Positions 6,274 to 16,070 of a stretch of 27,589 nt of DNA are shown piece after piece. The position numbers and the translations under genes were made by a program. This DNA comes from JASEHD01 sp964471945 (GTDB lineage Bacteria > Bacteroidota > Ignavibacteria > UBA10030 > SZUA-254): assembly GCA_964471945.1 (NCBI GenBank), contig CAYYIJ010000023.1, positions 1 through 27,589 on the forward strand, written 5' to 3'. Each line of letters begins with the position of its first letter. The stretch's first letter is position 1. The notes beneath the pieces are model-generated. The model was not told where the DNA came from. It saw only the letters and a program-made list of their open reading frames with translations, and did no database searches.

Positions 6274-9051
6274 ATGTCAGATAAAAAAATTAACCGAATA
6301 GTTGCTCTAAGTGTATTTTTTCTTAGCGCTCTCGTTTATTTTTTAACCCTTTCAACAACTGTAGTTTTTTGGGATGTTGGAGAGTTTATTGCAGCATCAG
6401 TACTACTTCAAGTACCGCATCCCCCGGGTGCCCCATTATTTCTTCTAATAGGGCGGATCGCATCTTTTTTCCCAATTTTCGTGGATATGGCAGCCAGAGT
6501 TCATGCAATATCAGCGATTTCGAGTGCGGTCAGTGTAATGTTTCTCTATTTGATTGGCGTAAAAGTTATCAATCATTTTCGGGGATCACTTTCGTCCATA
6601 ATTGATAAATTAATAGTTTTTGGATCATCGGCGATCGGTGCGCTGACATTAGCATTTACCACTACTTATTGGGATAATGCTATCGAAGCGGAAGTCTATG
6701 GATTGAGTATGTTATTTGTAGCACTGATAATCTGGCTTGCCATGCGCTGGTGGGAACGTTCAGAGGAACCACACAATGAAAAATATATACTTTTAATAGC
6801 TTACCTGGTTGGGCTTTCTGTTGGTGTTCATTTGCTTGCTGTGCTATCGATTTTTCCTGTTTTGATGTTGATATATTTTCGACGGTACGAATTCAACCGT
6901 AACACATTTATTAAATTTGGTATCGTTGCAGTTATTATTTTCTTTGTTATTTACCCGGGTGTAGTTCAATTCTTACCATCCATGCTCGATGGTGAGTTTA
7001 AAGGAATTAAAAGCGAATTTCTTCCATTCTTACCTCCACTGATGATAATTGCGGCTGCTTATGGCGTTTATCGAGCTTACAAAACAAAACAGAAAATGCT
7101 GCAGGTTGCATGTTTATCATTTTTATTAATTGTTTTGGGTTATACAACATACACGATGGTAATCATGCGGGCGAATGTTGACAATCTTCCGATGAATGAA
7201 AACGCTCCTTATGATATAGCCGGATTGGTTAGTTATCTTGGTCGAGAGCAGTATGGTGATACACCGTTATTAAAAGGGGAGAGCTGGAATAATGACCAAC
7301 AAGCTTATGTTGAAAAATTGTTTCCACGACGCTGGTCACGTGAAGAAATGCATAAACCTACTCGCGTGAATTACTCGAGTGATGGTGATTTCTTTTGGCG
7401 ATACCAAGTCAATCATATGTTCATTCGGTATGTGTTCTGGAATTTTGTAGGACAGGAAGGTGATTGGCAGGATGCAGGCTTTAGCTGGAAACCGACTTGG
7501 GGTATTCCACTCCTCCTTGCTTTGTTTGGTTTATGGTATCATTTTAAAAAAGACTGGAAAATAGCACTCGTTTTTTTACTAATGTTTTTGGCGATGGGTT
7601 TAATTCTGGATCTCTACCAAAATCAACAAGAACCTCAACCACGTGAACGTGACTACTTTTATGTTGGCGCTTACTTTGTAATTGCATTATGGATCTCGAT
7701 AGGTTTAATTGGTTTGATCGATCTGATTCGGAAACAAATCGCTCAAGATAGAATATTCAAAACTACTGCCTCCGGGATGCTATTTATAGGCATGTTAGCA
7801 TTACCCGTTAATCTCTTAAGAATAAATTGGCACGAACATGATCGTAGTAAAAGTTATATTGCTTGGGATTATTCGTATAATCTATTACAAAGTTGTGATC
7901 AGGATGCAATACTATTCACAAATGGTGACAACGATACATTCCCGCTTTGGTACTTACAAGATGTTGAAGGAATTAGGCGAGATATCAGGATAGTGAACCT
8001 GAGCTTAGTTAATACATCATGGTACATCAAACTTTTAAAAAATCAAATGCCTCATGGAGCGAAGAAGGTCCCGATTTCATTTACTGATCAACAAATTGAG
8101 CGGCTCTCGCCCTATGCCTGGAAACCACGACAATTAGATATTCCAGTTTCAAAAGAAGCTTTTGACAGATTTATCTCAACTGATCAACCAAAGCAACCTC
8201 TACTCCAGCTTGCTGATTCAAACGTAATCAAACAGGGTAAGATTTCTTTCACAATGAGCGGTATTCCATATCAAAATGATATCCGGGTACTCCGCGTACA
8301 AGATATTATGGTACGGGATATAATTATGGCAAATCGCTGGGAACGCCCGATACACTTTGCTACTACATGCTCTCCCGACTCAAAGATCGGACTTGATCAA
8401 TACCTCTGGATGCAGGGATTAACATTTAAATTTAAACCCATTAAAATTCCACAAAACGATATGGGAATGGACTTCGATCTAATGGCAGCCAATGTGCTGG
8501 CTAAAGATGTTAAACCATCGAAGACCCCACAATCAGGATATCTTTTCAGAAATTTAAACGACCCGAACACTTTTTATGATGAGAACGTCCAAAGAATGGT
8601 TATGAATTATCGTTTAAATTTCATACGATTGGCAGAATATGCGTTGCGGATTAAGAACGATTCGATCAAGGCAAAAAATATTATGAAACAAATGGAGGAA
8701 ATAATCCCGGTTGATGTTATCAAGACACAAGAATGGCGCGTTCTCACTTATATTATGCAAATGTTTAATCAATTAGATGATCGAGAGAACGGTGAAAAGT
8801 ATGCTAAGATTATTGAAAAAATGTCTTGGGATATGATCAACTCAAACCGGGTAGATAAGGAAGATCCACTCTTACCATATCAGTCACTTGTTGAAATTTA
8901 CGACCGACGAAAAGATTACGCCTCTGCCATAGATATCCTGAGGCGTGTGTCAGCACTTTATCCTAACATTCAGGGTCTGTCGGCTCGTATTCAAGAATAT
9001 GAACAAAAAATGAAAGGATTAACAACTACTGATACGAATAAAGCAAAGTAA
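6274..9051 (+). CDS. DUF2723 family membrane protein (GT117, TMEM260-like glycosyltransferase)
   Basis: A 925-residue integral membrane protein with an N-terminal DUF2723 domain, now grouped as glycosyltransferase family 117 with the eukaryotic O-mannosyltransferase TMEM260. The signature FWDVGEFIAAS and PHPPGAPLF (residues 32-56) lies in the first extracytoplasmic loop. D34 or E37 is the likely catalytic acid by analogy with GT-C enzymes. About a dozen hydrophobic segments fill residues 8-520. A soluble part with a YNLLQ...FTNGDNDTFPLWYLQ stretch follows, as in family members, and the C-terminus (about 780-920) is helical and TPR-like. A Shine-Dalgarno-like GAGG precedes ATG 6274. The likely role is transfer of a sugar from a lipid carrier to exported proteins or glycans, though the bacterial substrate is not established. 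It heads the glycan cluster. Confidence 0.88.
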   Translation: MSDKKINRIVALSVFFLSALVYFLTLSTTVVFWDVGEFIAASVLLQVPHPPGAPLFLLIGRIASFFPIFVDMAARVHAISAISSAVSVMFLYLIGVKVINHFRGSLSSIIDKLIVFGSSAIGALTLAFTTTYWDNAIEAEVYGLSMLFVALIIWLAMRWWERSEEPHNEKYILLIAYLVGLSVGVHLLAVLSIFPVLMLIYFRRYEFNRNTFIKFGIVAVIIFFVIYPGVVQFLPSMLDGEFKGIKSEFLPFLPPLMIIAAAYGVYRAYKTKQKMLQVACLSFLLIVLGYTTYTMVIMRANVDNLPMNENAPYDIAGLVSYLGREQYGDTPLLKGESWNNDQQAYVEKLFPRRWSREEMHKPTRVNYSSDGDFFWRYQVNHMFIRYVFWNFVGQEGDWQDAGFSWKPTWGIPLLLALFGLWYHFKKDWKIALVFLLMFLAMGLILDLYQNQQEPQPRERDYFYVGAYFVIALWISIGLIGLIDLIRKQIAQDRIFKTTASGMLFIGMLALPVNLLRINWHEHDRSKSYIAWDYSYNLLQSCDQDAILFTNGDNDTFPLWYLQDVEGIRRDIRIVNLSLVNTSWYIKLLKNQMPHGAKKVPISFTDQQIERLSPYAWKPRQLDIPVSKEAFDRFISTDQPKQPLLQLADSNVIKQGKISFTMSGIPYQNDIRVLRVQDIMVRDIIMANRWERPIHFATTCSPDSKIGLDQYLWMQGLTFKFKPIKIPQNDMGMDFDLMAANVLAKDVKPSKTPQSGYLFRNLNDPNTFYDENVQRMVMNYRLNFIRLAEYALRIKNDSIKAKNIMKQMEEIIPVDVIKTQEWRVLTYIMQMFNQLDDRENGEKYAKIIEKMSWDMINSNRVDKEDPLLPYQSLVEIYDRRKDYASAIDILRRVSALYPNIQGLSARIQEYEQKMKGLTTTDTNKAK

Positions 9052-9095
9052 ATTCGTAAATTCATATTTAATTCAAAGCCCTTCATGTTTATTCT

Positions 9096-10226
9096 ATGAA
9101 GATCCTCATTTTCAATTGGCAGGATATTAAAAATCCACTTGGGGGAGGGGCGGAAGTCCATTTTCACCAAATCTTTTCACGCATCGTAAAGATGGGGCAT
9201 CAAGTTACTCTATATTGTTCGTCCTTTAATGGAGCACAAAGAGAAGAAATTATAGATGGCATACGTGTAATCCGCGAGGGAGGTAGATATTTTTTTAACT
9301 TTAGAGTTCCCTTTCGATATCGCATTCAATTTCGCAAAGAGCATTATGATATCGTGATAGATGATATGAATAAAATCCCCTTTTTCACGCCAGTGTATGT
9401 TCGTGAACCGTTATTTTGTATCATTCATCATTTGTTTGATAAGAGTATTTTTAATGAAACATCCTTTCCGTTTGCATTATATGTTTATCTGATGGAGAAA
9501 TTAGGTATCGCTATACTTCGAGCGAAAAATATTCCGTTGTTGGTTGTTTCACCCAGCACACGTACTGAAATGTTATCGAAAGGTTTTAAAGATAAATCAA
9601 TTTCCTACGCATACAATTGTGTCGATCATAATCTTTATCGACGTGGAATTACCGCCCAAAACTCAACACCATTGATAGGATATTTTGGACGACTTAAAAA
9701 ATATAAATCAATAGATCATCTCCTTAAAGCATTTGCAACAATCAAAGAAAAAATCCCCAATATCAAGCTTGTTATTATTGGAGACGGTGATTATCGGAAA
9801 ACTCTTGAAAATATTACAAAAGATATTGGGATTAATGATTCGGTTCAATTCACGGGCTACGTTGATGAAAATGAAAAAGTGAAATTGCTGCAAAAGGTGT
9901 GGTTTATGGTCAACACATCTTCAAAGGAAGGATGGGGATTAACAGTTATTGAGTCGAATGCATGTGGTACAACGGTAATAGGCAGCGATGTTCCAGGACT
10001 CCGAGATGCAATAAAGGACGGAGAAACAGGGTTGCTTTATGAATATGGAAATATTCCTCAGCTTACCGATAAAATGCTGCTCCTCTTAAAGGATAAAACG
10101 TTGAGAAATCAACTCGCAAAGAATGCATATTTGTGGGCGCAAACATTCGATTGGGATGCCGTAGCATCACAGACGGTCGATATACTCAAAGATAGATTAC
10201 AAAAAAAGGATAGGAAAAATTTCTGA
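9096..10226 (+). CDS. GT4 family glycosyltransferase
   Basis: A 376-residue retaining glycosyltransferase of the GT-B fold, family 4 type. The N-terminal Rossmann half begins KILIFNWQDIKNPLGGGAEV, where the glycine-rich loop contacts the donor or acceptor. The C-terminal half carries IGYFGRLKKYKSID (194-207, with the basic residues that bind donor phosphates) and the E-x7-E motif EGWGLTVIE (E278, E286), followed by the usual SDVPGLRDAI. No signal peptide is present, so it should act at the cytoplasmic membrane face, adding a sugar to a lipid-linked glycan. It lies 44 bases after the DUF2723 gene. Its stop overlaps the next gene, which implies coupled translation. The sugar cannot be deduced. 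Confidence 0.9.
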   Translation: MKILIFNWQDIKNPLGGGAEVHFHQIFSRIVKMGHQVTLYCSSFNGAQREEIIDGIRVIREGGRYFFNFRVPFRYRIQFRKEHYDIVIDDMNKIPFFTPVYVREPLFCIIHHLFDKSIFNETSFPFALYVYLMEKLGIAILRAKNIPLLVVSPSTRTEMLSKGFKDKSISYAYNCVDHNLYRRGITAQNSTPLIGYFGRLKKYKSIDHLLKAFATIKEKIPNIKLVIIGDGDYRKTLENITKDIGINDSVQFTGYVDENEKVKLLQKVWFMVNTSSKEGWGLTVIESNACGTTVIGSDVPGLRDAIKDGETGLLYEYGNIPQLTDKMLLLLKDKTLRNQLAKNAYLWAQTFDWDAVASQTVDILKDRLQKKDRKNF

Positions 10227-11206
10227 GGTTCAATTTAACCATCCTATTCATTTCTACGTTTGATGCTCCTTTCATTCGAGATGATCTCGATACATTGAAA
10301 AAACATTTCATCGTCAATAAACAAATAGATAGTGGTATTTGGGCGGCGATAAAAATTCTTTTCCGTGTCATAAATGTCGACGTTGTTTTTTGTTGGTTTG
10401 CTTCGGTGTACTCGTTTATTGGTGTTGCCACAGGGAAAATATTGGGTATAAAATCGATTCTCGTTATCGGAGGCGTAGATGCGGCAAAGGATAAGAGTTT
10501 ACACTACGGCATCTGGTTATCTCGATGGAGGTCGGTACTTGTGCGTTATGCAGTTTGCAATGCAACTTATATTTTAATCGGTGATCATTCTTTGAGGCAG
10601 AAACTTATCGATCTTGCTAAATATGATGGTGAAAATATTCTATACTTGGCTCCGGGTTTTGATACATCTTACTGGAAACCCGTTGGAGAGAAAGAACCCA
10701 TTGTACTTACAGTTGCCTCAGCAAACGATTATAAGCGATTACAAATCAAAGGGATTCCGATACTAATAGAAGCTGCAAGACAGTTGCATAATGTTACATT
10801 CTTTGTGATTGGAGTCGATCCTGAATTAGCATTCAAGCTCAGACCTCCATTAAATATGATCTTTTATGCTTCGATGGAACGCAAAGATTTATTACCATTT
10901 TATCAACGAGCGAAAGTATATTGCCAGCCATCTGTTCATGAAGCCGTTTCTTACACAGTAAGAGAAGCGATGTCGTGCGGATGTATTCCGGTTGCAACTG
11001 CAGTTGGAGGTATGCAAACGGCAGTTGCCGATATAGGCATCCTTGTGTCACCTAATGATAGTATGATGTTGGCAAATGCCATTCGGGTAGCGTTTCAGAT
11101 GGATGAAAGTGTCGGTCAGGTAGCAAGAGCGCGGATTGTATCTTTATTTCCGAAAGAAAAAAGAGAAACCGAGCTATTACGCATCATAGAGAAGCTCAGG
11201 GGATGA
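10223..11206 (+). CDS. GT4 family glycosyltransferase with a probable non-canonical start
   Basis: GT-B glycosyltransferase, about 327 residues. The E-x7-E motif (EAVSYTVRE) and the following GCIPVATAVGGM mark the GT4 C-terminal half. The essential first strand of the N-terminal fold, LTILFISTFDAPF, is encoded from about 10234, upstream of the first conventional candidate, a TTG at 10295. Between the in-frame stop at 10211 and that TTG there is no ATG, GTG or TTG. I place the start at CTG 10223, which overlaps the previous gene's TGA as CTGA, in the way the next junction overlaps as ATGA. An alternative is an ATT or ATC start, or a base error in the assembly. Starting at 10295 would delete the first beta-strand. 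The role is a second sugar-transfer step in the same glycan. Confidence 0.8.
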   Translation: MRFNLTILFISTFDAPFIRDDLDTLKKHFIVNKQIDSGIWAAIKILFRVINVDVVFCWFASVYSFIGVATGKILGIKSILVIGGVDAAKDKSLHYGIWLSRWRSVLVRYAVCNATYILIGDHSLRQKLIDLAKYDGENILYLAPGFDTSYWKPVGEKEPIVLTVASANDYKRLQIKGIPILIEAARQLHNVTFFVIGVDPELAFKLRPPLNMIFYASMERKDLLPFYQRAKVYCQPSVHEAVSYTVREAMSCGCIPVATAVGGMQTAVADIGILVSPNDSMMLANAIRVAFQMDESVGQVARARIVSLFPKEKRETELLRIIEKLRG

Positions 11207-12597
11207 AACGATTTTCAAAAAATTTTATCTCTATCATCGGAAGCGATATTGCACGCCGCATCATAGGTTTTCTAGCAGTCGCTTATTTTGCAAGGAAAGT
11301 TGGCACATCTCAATTTGGGGCAATCAATATTGGGTTTACCGTCCTCTCGTATGCTTTAATATTTAGTTCGTTGGGATTGAGCTCGTTTGGAATTCGGGCG
11401 GTCGCAAAAAATGAATTTACCGGCCTGATCAACCGTATTCTCAGCATCCGTTTGGTGATGGCTTTGCTTGCATTCATGGGGATAGTTATGATCACGTCTA
11501 TATTAAACCTCGATGTGGACACTTCCAATCTAATATTACTTATTTGTCTTTCTATATTCCCCTTGGCATTCTCACTCGATTGGTTCTTTCAGGGTAAAGA
11601 ACGGATGGGGATAATCGGTTTAGGGAGACTCATATCAGCTTCGATATATTTGATATTGATTTTTATATTTGTTCGATCCTCAAAGGATATTTTATGGGTT
11701 GCTGTAGCGGCTGTTGCTGGGGAATTGGTTACGTCAAGTATTTTCTGGATATTTTATCGAAAATATTTTCAAAGTGAGCGTTTCATTTTTTCAATGTCGG
11801 GGTGGAAATCGTTAATCAAACAATCATTTTCACTTGGTTTTGGCTCGATCCTCGGCAGCTTGAGTGTTAATCTACCGCCAATAATTCTTGGCATCATTTT
11901 AACAAACAGTGATGTCGGAATTTTTAGTGCTGCGAGCAAGCTTGTGTTTTTTTTACTTATGTTTGATCGTGTCATCGCTACGCTGCTCTTACCGGCTTCT
12001 TCACGTCTTTTTGCAAGCTCAGCCGAAGCATTAGCATCAGCTCTCAACAAAGCACTCAAATGGATTGTTATAATAGCCCTTCCAATTTGTGTTGGTGGGG
12101 TGATTCTTGCAGATGAAATCATGCAGATTGTTTTCGGAATTCAATATACGCAGGCAGTGGATATTTTCCGAATTCTTATCTGGTATCTCTTGTTCACTAT
12201 GCTTCATACTGTATATGCAGCAGGTTTGATTGCTATCGGAAAGGAAAAAATATTTGGTACCGTGATGTTTATTAGTTTGATTATTCATCTGGTTTTAGTT
12301 GTAATTTGTACGAAATATTTTGGTGTTGCGGGTGCTGCTGCGGCTATGGTTGTTTCGGAATTGGCAACATTCGTTTTAATGCGTCAGCGTCTTCAAATAA
12401 TTAATAAAGTTTGTCTGCCGCGAACAATCTTACAGATCATTGTTTCCGTACTGATAATGGGTTGTGTAGTCGTTTTTTTAGGGCAGTTGAACGTTTTCTT
12501 TACTATCTTAACAGGTGTGGTTGTATATCTCATATCACTTTTTGCAACAAAAGCGTTAAATTTCAATGAAGTGGATGATCTTATAAAGCGAATCTAA
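11203..12597 (+). CDS. Wzx-like polysaccharide flippase (MOP superfamily)
   Basis: A 464-residue, very hydrophobic protein with about 12-14 membrane segments, of the oligosaccharide flippase family in the MOP superfamily. The N-terminus FISIIGSDIARRIIGFLAVAYFARKVGTSQFG is characteristic: a charged first helix, then the ARxxG...FG pattern. The mid-protein WFFQGKERMG is also typical. Such proteins move lipid-linked oligosaccharides across the cytoplasmic membrane. It starts with an ATGA overlap on the preceding glycosyltransferase, and its own stop overlaps the next start as TAATG, so it sits in the centre of one translational block. No Wzy-type polymerase is recognisable nearby. Confidence 0.9.
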   Translation: MKRFSKNFISIIGSDIARRIIGFLAVAYFARKVGTSQFGAINIGFTVLSYALIFSSLGLSSFGIRAVAKNEFTGLINRILSIRLVMALLAFMGIVMITSILNLDVDTSNLILLICLSIFPLAFSLDWFFQGKERMGIIGLGRLISASIYLILIFIFVRSSKDILWVAVAAVAGELVTSSIFWIFYRKYFQSERFIFSMSGWKSLIKQSFSLGFGSILGSLSVNLPPIILGIILTNSDVGIFSAASKLVFFLLMFDRVIATLLLPASSRLFASSAEALASALNKALKWIVIIALPICVGGVILADEIMQIVFGIQYTQAVDIFRILIWYLLFTMLHTVYAAGLIAIGKEKIFGTVMFISLIIHLVLVVICTKYFGVAGAAAAMVVSELATFVLMRQRLQIINKVCLPRTILQIIVSVLIMGCVVVFLGQLNVFFTILTGVVVYLISLFATKALNFNEVDDLIKRI

Positions 12598-14150
12598 TGG
12601 TAATTAACATCGGAATATTAAGTCGATTTCAATTCGGCTGGAAGATGCTTTTACAGCAAGCCGGAGTTCCTTTTACTTTTATTAATGGTGAATTGTCAGC
12701 AAGTCAGTATAGCGCACTCATTGTTGGAGATGGTATAGATGATGATGAAATCGAACAAACCAAGAAATATTTAGCTGATGGAGGGGCTGTACTCTGTTCA
12801 GAGGAAATTTATTCTCGATTATCAAACTCACGAGGCACGGCAACGTTTATCCGTTATCTTCTTGAAGAAGCTAATTCTGATTTTACTGGCGTAGGATTAG
12901 TCGATGTTTTTATTAAATGTATTCTACCCAGAAATGCCAACACTTTACGGACTAACGATGGCAAGTATAGTATTTTCATGGGTCAGTATGGAGGTGGAAT
13001 GATAATTGCGTTTCCATTCGATGCTGGCAAGTTGGCGCTGGATAACCGAACTACTTTAAAATCATTTTACGCCAAAGGTCAACGATTACCGTTTGAGCGT
13101 GTGTCTTTAGTTTCCAAAGGTAATCTTTTAAAACTTGTAGTGCGTTCGTTAGAGATTCTCCATCATCAGCGTGGAGTTCTCTTTGCGCATAAATGGTATT
13201 TTCCTGAAAATTCTTTATCTATTTTTTGTTGGCGGATCGATACCGATTATGCTGTTCAATCGGAGATTGAAAAACTCGCCTCTTTACTCCACGATGAGGG
13301 AATACCTGCAACTTGGTTCGTTCATACTAAGGCTCAGGAGAAATTTTTCCCAATATTCGAACAGATGAATGATCACGAAGTTGGAATTCATTGTTATGAG
13401 CATCGTATATATAAAGATTATCATAAAAATATTCAAAATATCCGAAAGGCGATAGACTTATTTAATCGAAATAGACTCAATGCAAAAAGTTATGCTTCAC
13501 CTTTCGGAAAATGGAACAATAATATCGCACGGGCAATCAATAAGTGTGATTTTGATTATTCATCAGAATTTTCATATGATTATGATAACGTTCCATCGTA
13601 TCCTTTGATTGATGGAGATTTCTCGGAAACTCTGCAAGTTCCGATTCATCCAATTTGTATCGGGAGCTTAAGCCGACAGGGATTTGATGAAAGTGCTATG
13701 GTCGGGTATTTCGAGAATCTATTGAAAAGAAAAATGAGCTTAAACGAACCTATTTTCTTGTACCATCATCCGAGAGATAGGAATGAAAATGTATTAAAGA
13801 ATATTTTTAGATTGGTTAGAAATTATGGGATTAAAATGCAGCGAATGATTGAATATTCACAATGGTGGAAGAAAAGAATTAAAGACGGAATTCAGATGTT
13901 GGTCGATCAACAAACATTGACCATTGCCTTCACAGACTCACAGAGCGATGTTTGGCTTCACATTACAAAACCTGATGGAACAGAATGCTTCGTCCCGATT
14001 CAATCCAAAATTGATCTTCAAAAAATAATTTGGAAGTTACGGTCGGAACCATTACCACTTCCAAATGACATACATCGAATCCATAAATTCAATCCTCGCA
14101 TTCCTCTCAATCTTGCAGAGGATTATCTTTCAAAGATATTCAGGTGTTGA
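12597..14150 (+). CDS. Polysaccharide deacetylase-domain protein with an amidotransferase-like N-terminal domain
   Basis: A 517-residue protein in three parts. Residues 1-195 resemble a class I amidotransferase-like Rossmann domain (YSALIVGDGIDDDEI, then a GGAVLCSEE strand), without an evident catalytic cysteine triad. Residues 205-425 form a NodB-type polysaccharide deacetylase barrel. RIDTD (213-217) supplies the acid pair, HCYEH (265-269) the metal histidines, SPFGKW (301-306) the motif 3 arginine-loop equivalent, and LYHH (388-391) the last histidine motif. These are variants of the canonical TFDDG, HSxxH and RxPYG motifs, so activity is likely but not certain. Residues 435-517 are an unassigned small beta domain. 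It probably removes acetyl groups from a cluster glycan. No signal peptide is visible, so the location is probably cytoplasmic. Confidence 0.82.
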   Translation: MVINIGILSRFQFGWKMLLQQAGVPFTFINGELSASQYSALIVGDGIDDDEIEQTKKYLADGGAVLCSEEIYSRLSNSRGTATFIRYLLEEANSDFTGVGLVDVFIKCILPRNANTLRTNDGKYSIFMGQYGGGMIIAFPFDAGKLALDNRTTLKSFYAKGQRLPFERVSLVSKGNLLKLVVRSLEILHHQRGVLFAHKWYFPENSLSIFCWRIDTDYAVQSEIEKLASLLHDEGIPATWFVHTKAQEKFFPIFEQMNDHEVGIHCYEHRIYKDYHKNIQNIRKAIDLFNRNRLNAKSYASPFGKWNNNIARAINKCDFDYSSEFSYDYDNVPSYPLIDGDFSETLQVPIHPICIGSLSRQGFDESAMVGYFENLLKRKMSLNEPIFLYHHPRDRNENVLKNIFRLVRNYGIKMQRMIEYSQWWKKRIKDGIQMLVDQQTLTIAFTDSQSDVWLHITKPDGTECFVPIQSKIDLQKIIWKLRSEPLPLPNDIHRIHKFNPRIPLNLAEDYLSKIFRC

Positions 14151-14193
14151 CAGTGCAGCGCAAATCAAATATCTCAAAGCTCATATCTATTTT

Positions 14194-15231
14194 ATGAACA
14201 TCTGCTTCGTATCATATCAATCTGTGATGATGTTAAAGGGCGGACCCCGAACACAAATATTACAGACAAAACGAGAGTTGGAAAAATTAGGTATAAAAGT
14301 TTCCCTTTATGATCCATGGGCGGAATTTCAAAAAACAGATTTCGATATTGTTCATATCTTCGGAGCAAATATCGGAACGTACCATTTTGCTAGAGAAATC
14401 CATAAATTGGGTGTTCCAATCGTTGTAACACCGATATTTTTTTCACTTCATTCCACCCCCTTTTTACGAGTTGCTAAAAAATTTAATGATTTATTATGCA
14501 GATCTTTATATGGAGTATGGACAGACTATGGTATGCTTGCCGAGATTTGTTCTTGGGCAAAAGTGGTTCTTCCAAATACAATCAAAGAATCTCGATTGCT
14601 TGAAAAGGGGTTAAATATTGAGAAAAAAAAACTCGTTGTAGTTCCCAACGGCGTTGAAGAACGATTTTGTAATGCAAATAAATCCATTTTCATAAATAAA
14701 TATGGCATCAAAGATTTCGTTTTGAATGTGGGTCATATTGGCCCAGGACGTAAAAATGTACTTAGATTGATCCATGTTCTTCAAGATATCGATTCACCTG
14801 CGGTAATAATAGGTAGGATTGAAAATAATGCGTATGGAAGTAAATGTGTGGCAGAAGCAAAGAAAAATTCTCGTCTGCTGCTTCTCGATTCGATTCCAAA
14901 TGATTCGGATTTACTTTCGTCTGCGTATGCAGCTTGTGATGTATTTGTTTTACCGTCTCTTTTCGAGACACCCGGCATTGCAGCGCTTGAAGCTGCGCTA
15001 GCAGGAGCAAAAATTGCTATCACCAAATATGGAGGGACTGATGAATATTTTGATTCGTACGCTGAATACATAGAACCCTCCTCTGTTGAGAGCATTCGAT
15101 CTGGAATTACAAATGCTTTAGAGAAAGATAAACAGTATGAATTACAGAAACACATAAAAAAGAATTTCTTATGGGAACGGGTAGCTCAACAAACATTACT
15201 CGCCTATAAATTAGTACTTGCAATTAAGTAG
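14194..15231 (+). CDS. GT4 family glycosyltransferase
   Basis: A third GT-B glycosyltransferase, 345 residues. The start is ATG 14194, because the first Rossmann strand (MNICFVSYQS, then a glycine-rich KGGPRTQI loop) begins there. An upstream in-frame ATG at 14065 lies inside the deacetylase gene and would add 43 residues unrelated to the fold. The donor half contains LNVGHIGPGRKN (177-188) and the E-x7-E motif ETPGIAALE (E258, E266), followed by TKYGGTDEYF. It lies 43 bases after the deacetylase gene and 7 before the lipoprotein gene. The likely role is adding a sugar to the same glycan; the donor is unknown. Confidence 0.88.
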   Translation: MNICFVSYQSVMMLKGGPRTQILQTKRELEKLGIKVSLYDPWAEFQKTDFDIVHIFGANIGTYHFAREIHKLGVPIVVTPIFFSLHSTPFLRVAKKFNDLLCRSLYGVWTDYGMLAEICSWAKVVLPNTIKESRLLEKGLNIEKKKLVVVPNGVEERFCNANKSIFINKYGIKDFVLNVGHIGPGRKNVLRLIHVLQDIDSPAVIIGRIENNAYGSKCVAEAKKNSRLLLLDSIPNDSDLLSSAYAACDVFVLPSLFETPGIAALEAALAGAKIAITKYGGTDEYFDSYAEYIEPSSVESIRSGITNALEKDKQYELQKHIKKNFLWERVAQQTLLAYKLVLAIK

Positions 15232-15238
15232 GTCGATT

Positions 15239-16027
15239 ATGAACCTGACAATAAAATGGATTCTGGTTGCTTGGATTACCTTTTTACTCATCGGTTGCTC
15301 GAGCTCGCCTGTAGTACGTTATCCAGATTTCTTAAAAAAGAAAAAGAATTTTTCATCCGCAGTAATTCTTTCGGATTTCATAATTGTTGAGGCTAATACA
15401 GAGAATAAAAGCATTGTAAACCTCGTTGAAAATCAGGACTATGCAAAAAAATGTTTACAGTTCTTGGCTGGAAAAATGAATGAAAAAGGATATAATGTAG
15501 AGCGAGTTCATTTAACATCTATGGGATTGTTAATGAACAAGGATAAATTGTATCAGGTGTGGAAATCTTCAGAAGAACAGCGGTTAAATACCGATGTTGT
15601 CAATCTAACGACTGCACCATTTTATATTTCAAATATTTTTCAGGAAGATACTATAAAAAAGCAGATACTAAATAAAACCTACTCTTCGTTGATCGGTTAT
15701 GAAAAACAGGCAAGTGAATCGAATATTGTGATTCCTGCGGCTAAATATTTGGGTAAAATATTTGGTAGTGATTTATTAGTGGTAGTTTTTGTTGGAGGTT
15801 ATAATGTCAGCTTGACAAGGCAATATGGTACCTATGTACCTCCATTGAGTTCTACACTCGATAAAACGAGCATCCAACAAACATCTCAATTTTCGATGAT
15901 GTTATATCTGATAGACTCTTCATCGGGAGACGTGATTTGGGATGATAGAATATATAAAAAAGGTGGACAGATGTATTTTGAAAAAATACAAAAAATGGCT
16001 GAAAGTTTGATAGATGATCTACCTTAA
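15239..16027 (+). CDS. Lipoprotein of unknown function
   Basis: A 262-residue predicted lipoprotein. Residues 1-20 form a signal peptide with lysine at 6, a hydrophobic stretch and the lipobox LIGC, where C20 would be lipidated. I chose ATG 15239 because the signal peptide begins there; an upstream TTG at 15218 lies inside the preceding gene. The rest alternates strands and helices in a way that recalls outer-membrane accessory lipoproteins of the CsgG/LpoB type: an early VILSDF strand, a GSDLLVVVFVGG strand, and MLYLIDSSSGDVIW near the C-terminus. This resemblance is weak and no family is assigned. Its place 7 bases after a glycosyltransferase gene suggests a role in glycan export or surface display. 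Confidence 0.75.
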   Translation: MNLTIKWILVAWITFLLIGCSSSPVVRYPDFLKKKKNFSSAVILSDFIIVEANTENKSIVNLVENQDYAKKCLQFLAGKMNEKGYNVERVHLTSMGLLMNKDKLYQVWKSSEEQRLNTDVVNLTTAPFYISNIFQEDTIKKQILNKTYSSLIGYEKQASESNIVIPAAKYLGKIFGSDLLVVVFVGGYNVSLTRQYGTYVPPLSSTLDKTSIQQTSQFSMMLYLIDSSSGDVIWDDRIYKKGGQMYFEKIQKMAESLIDDLP

Positions 16028-16070
16028 TAAATTCATTTAATTCTTATGATAAACAATTGAGAAAGATTAT

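Noticed and set aside
9708..9893. Minus-strand open frames inside the glycan cluster
   Set aside because: They lie opposite well-supported glycosyltransferase codons and have no family-like features.
14065..14193. Upstream extension of the third GT4 gene
   Set aside because: It overlaps the deacetylase gene by 86 bases and adds residues before the first conserved strand; ATG 14194 fits the fold.
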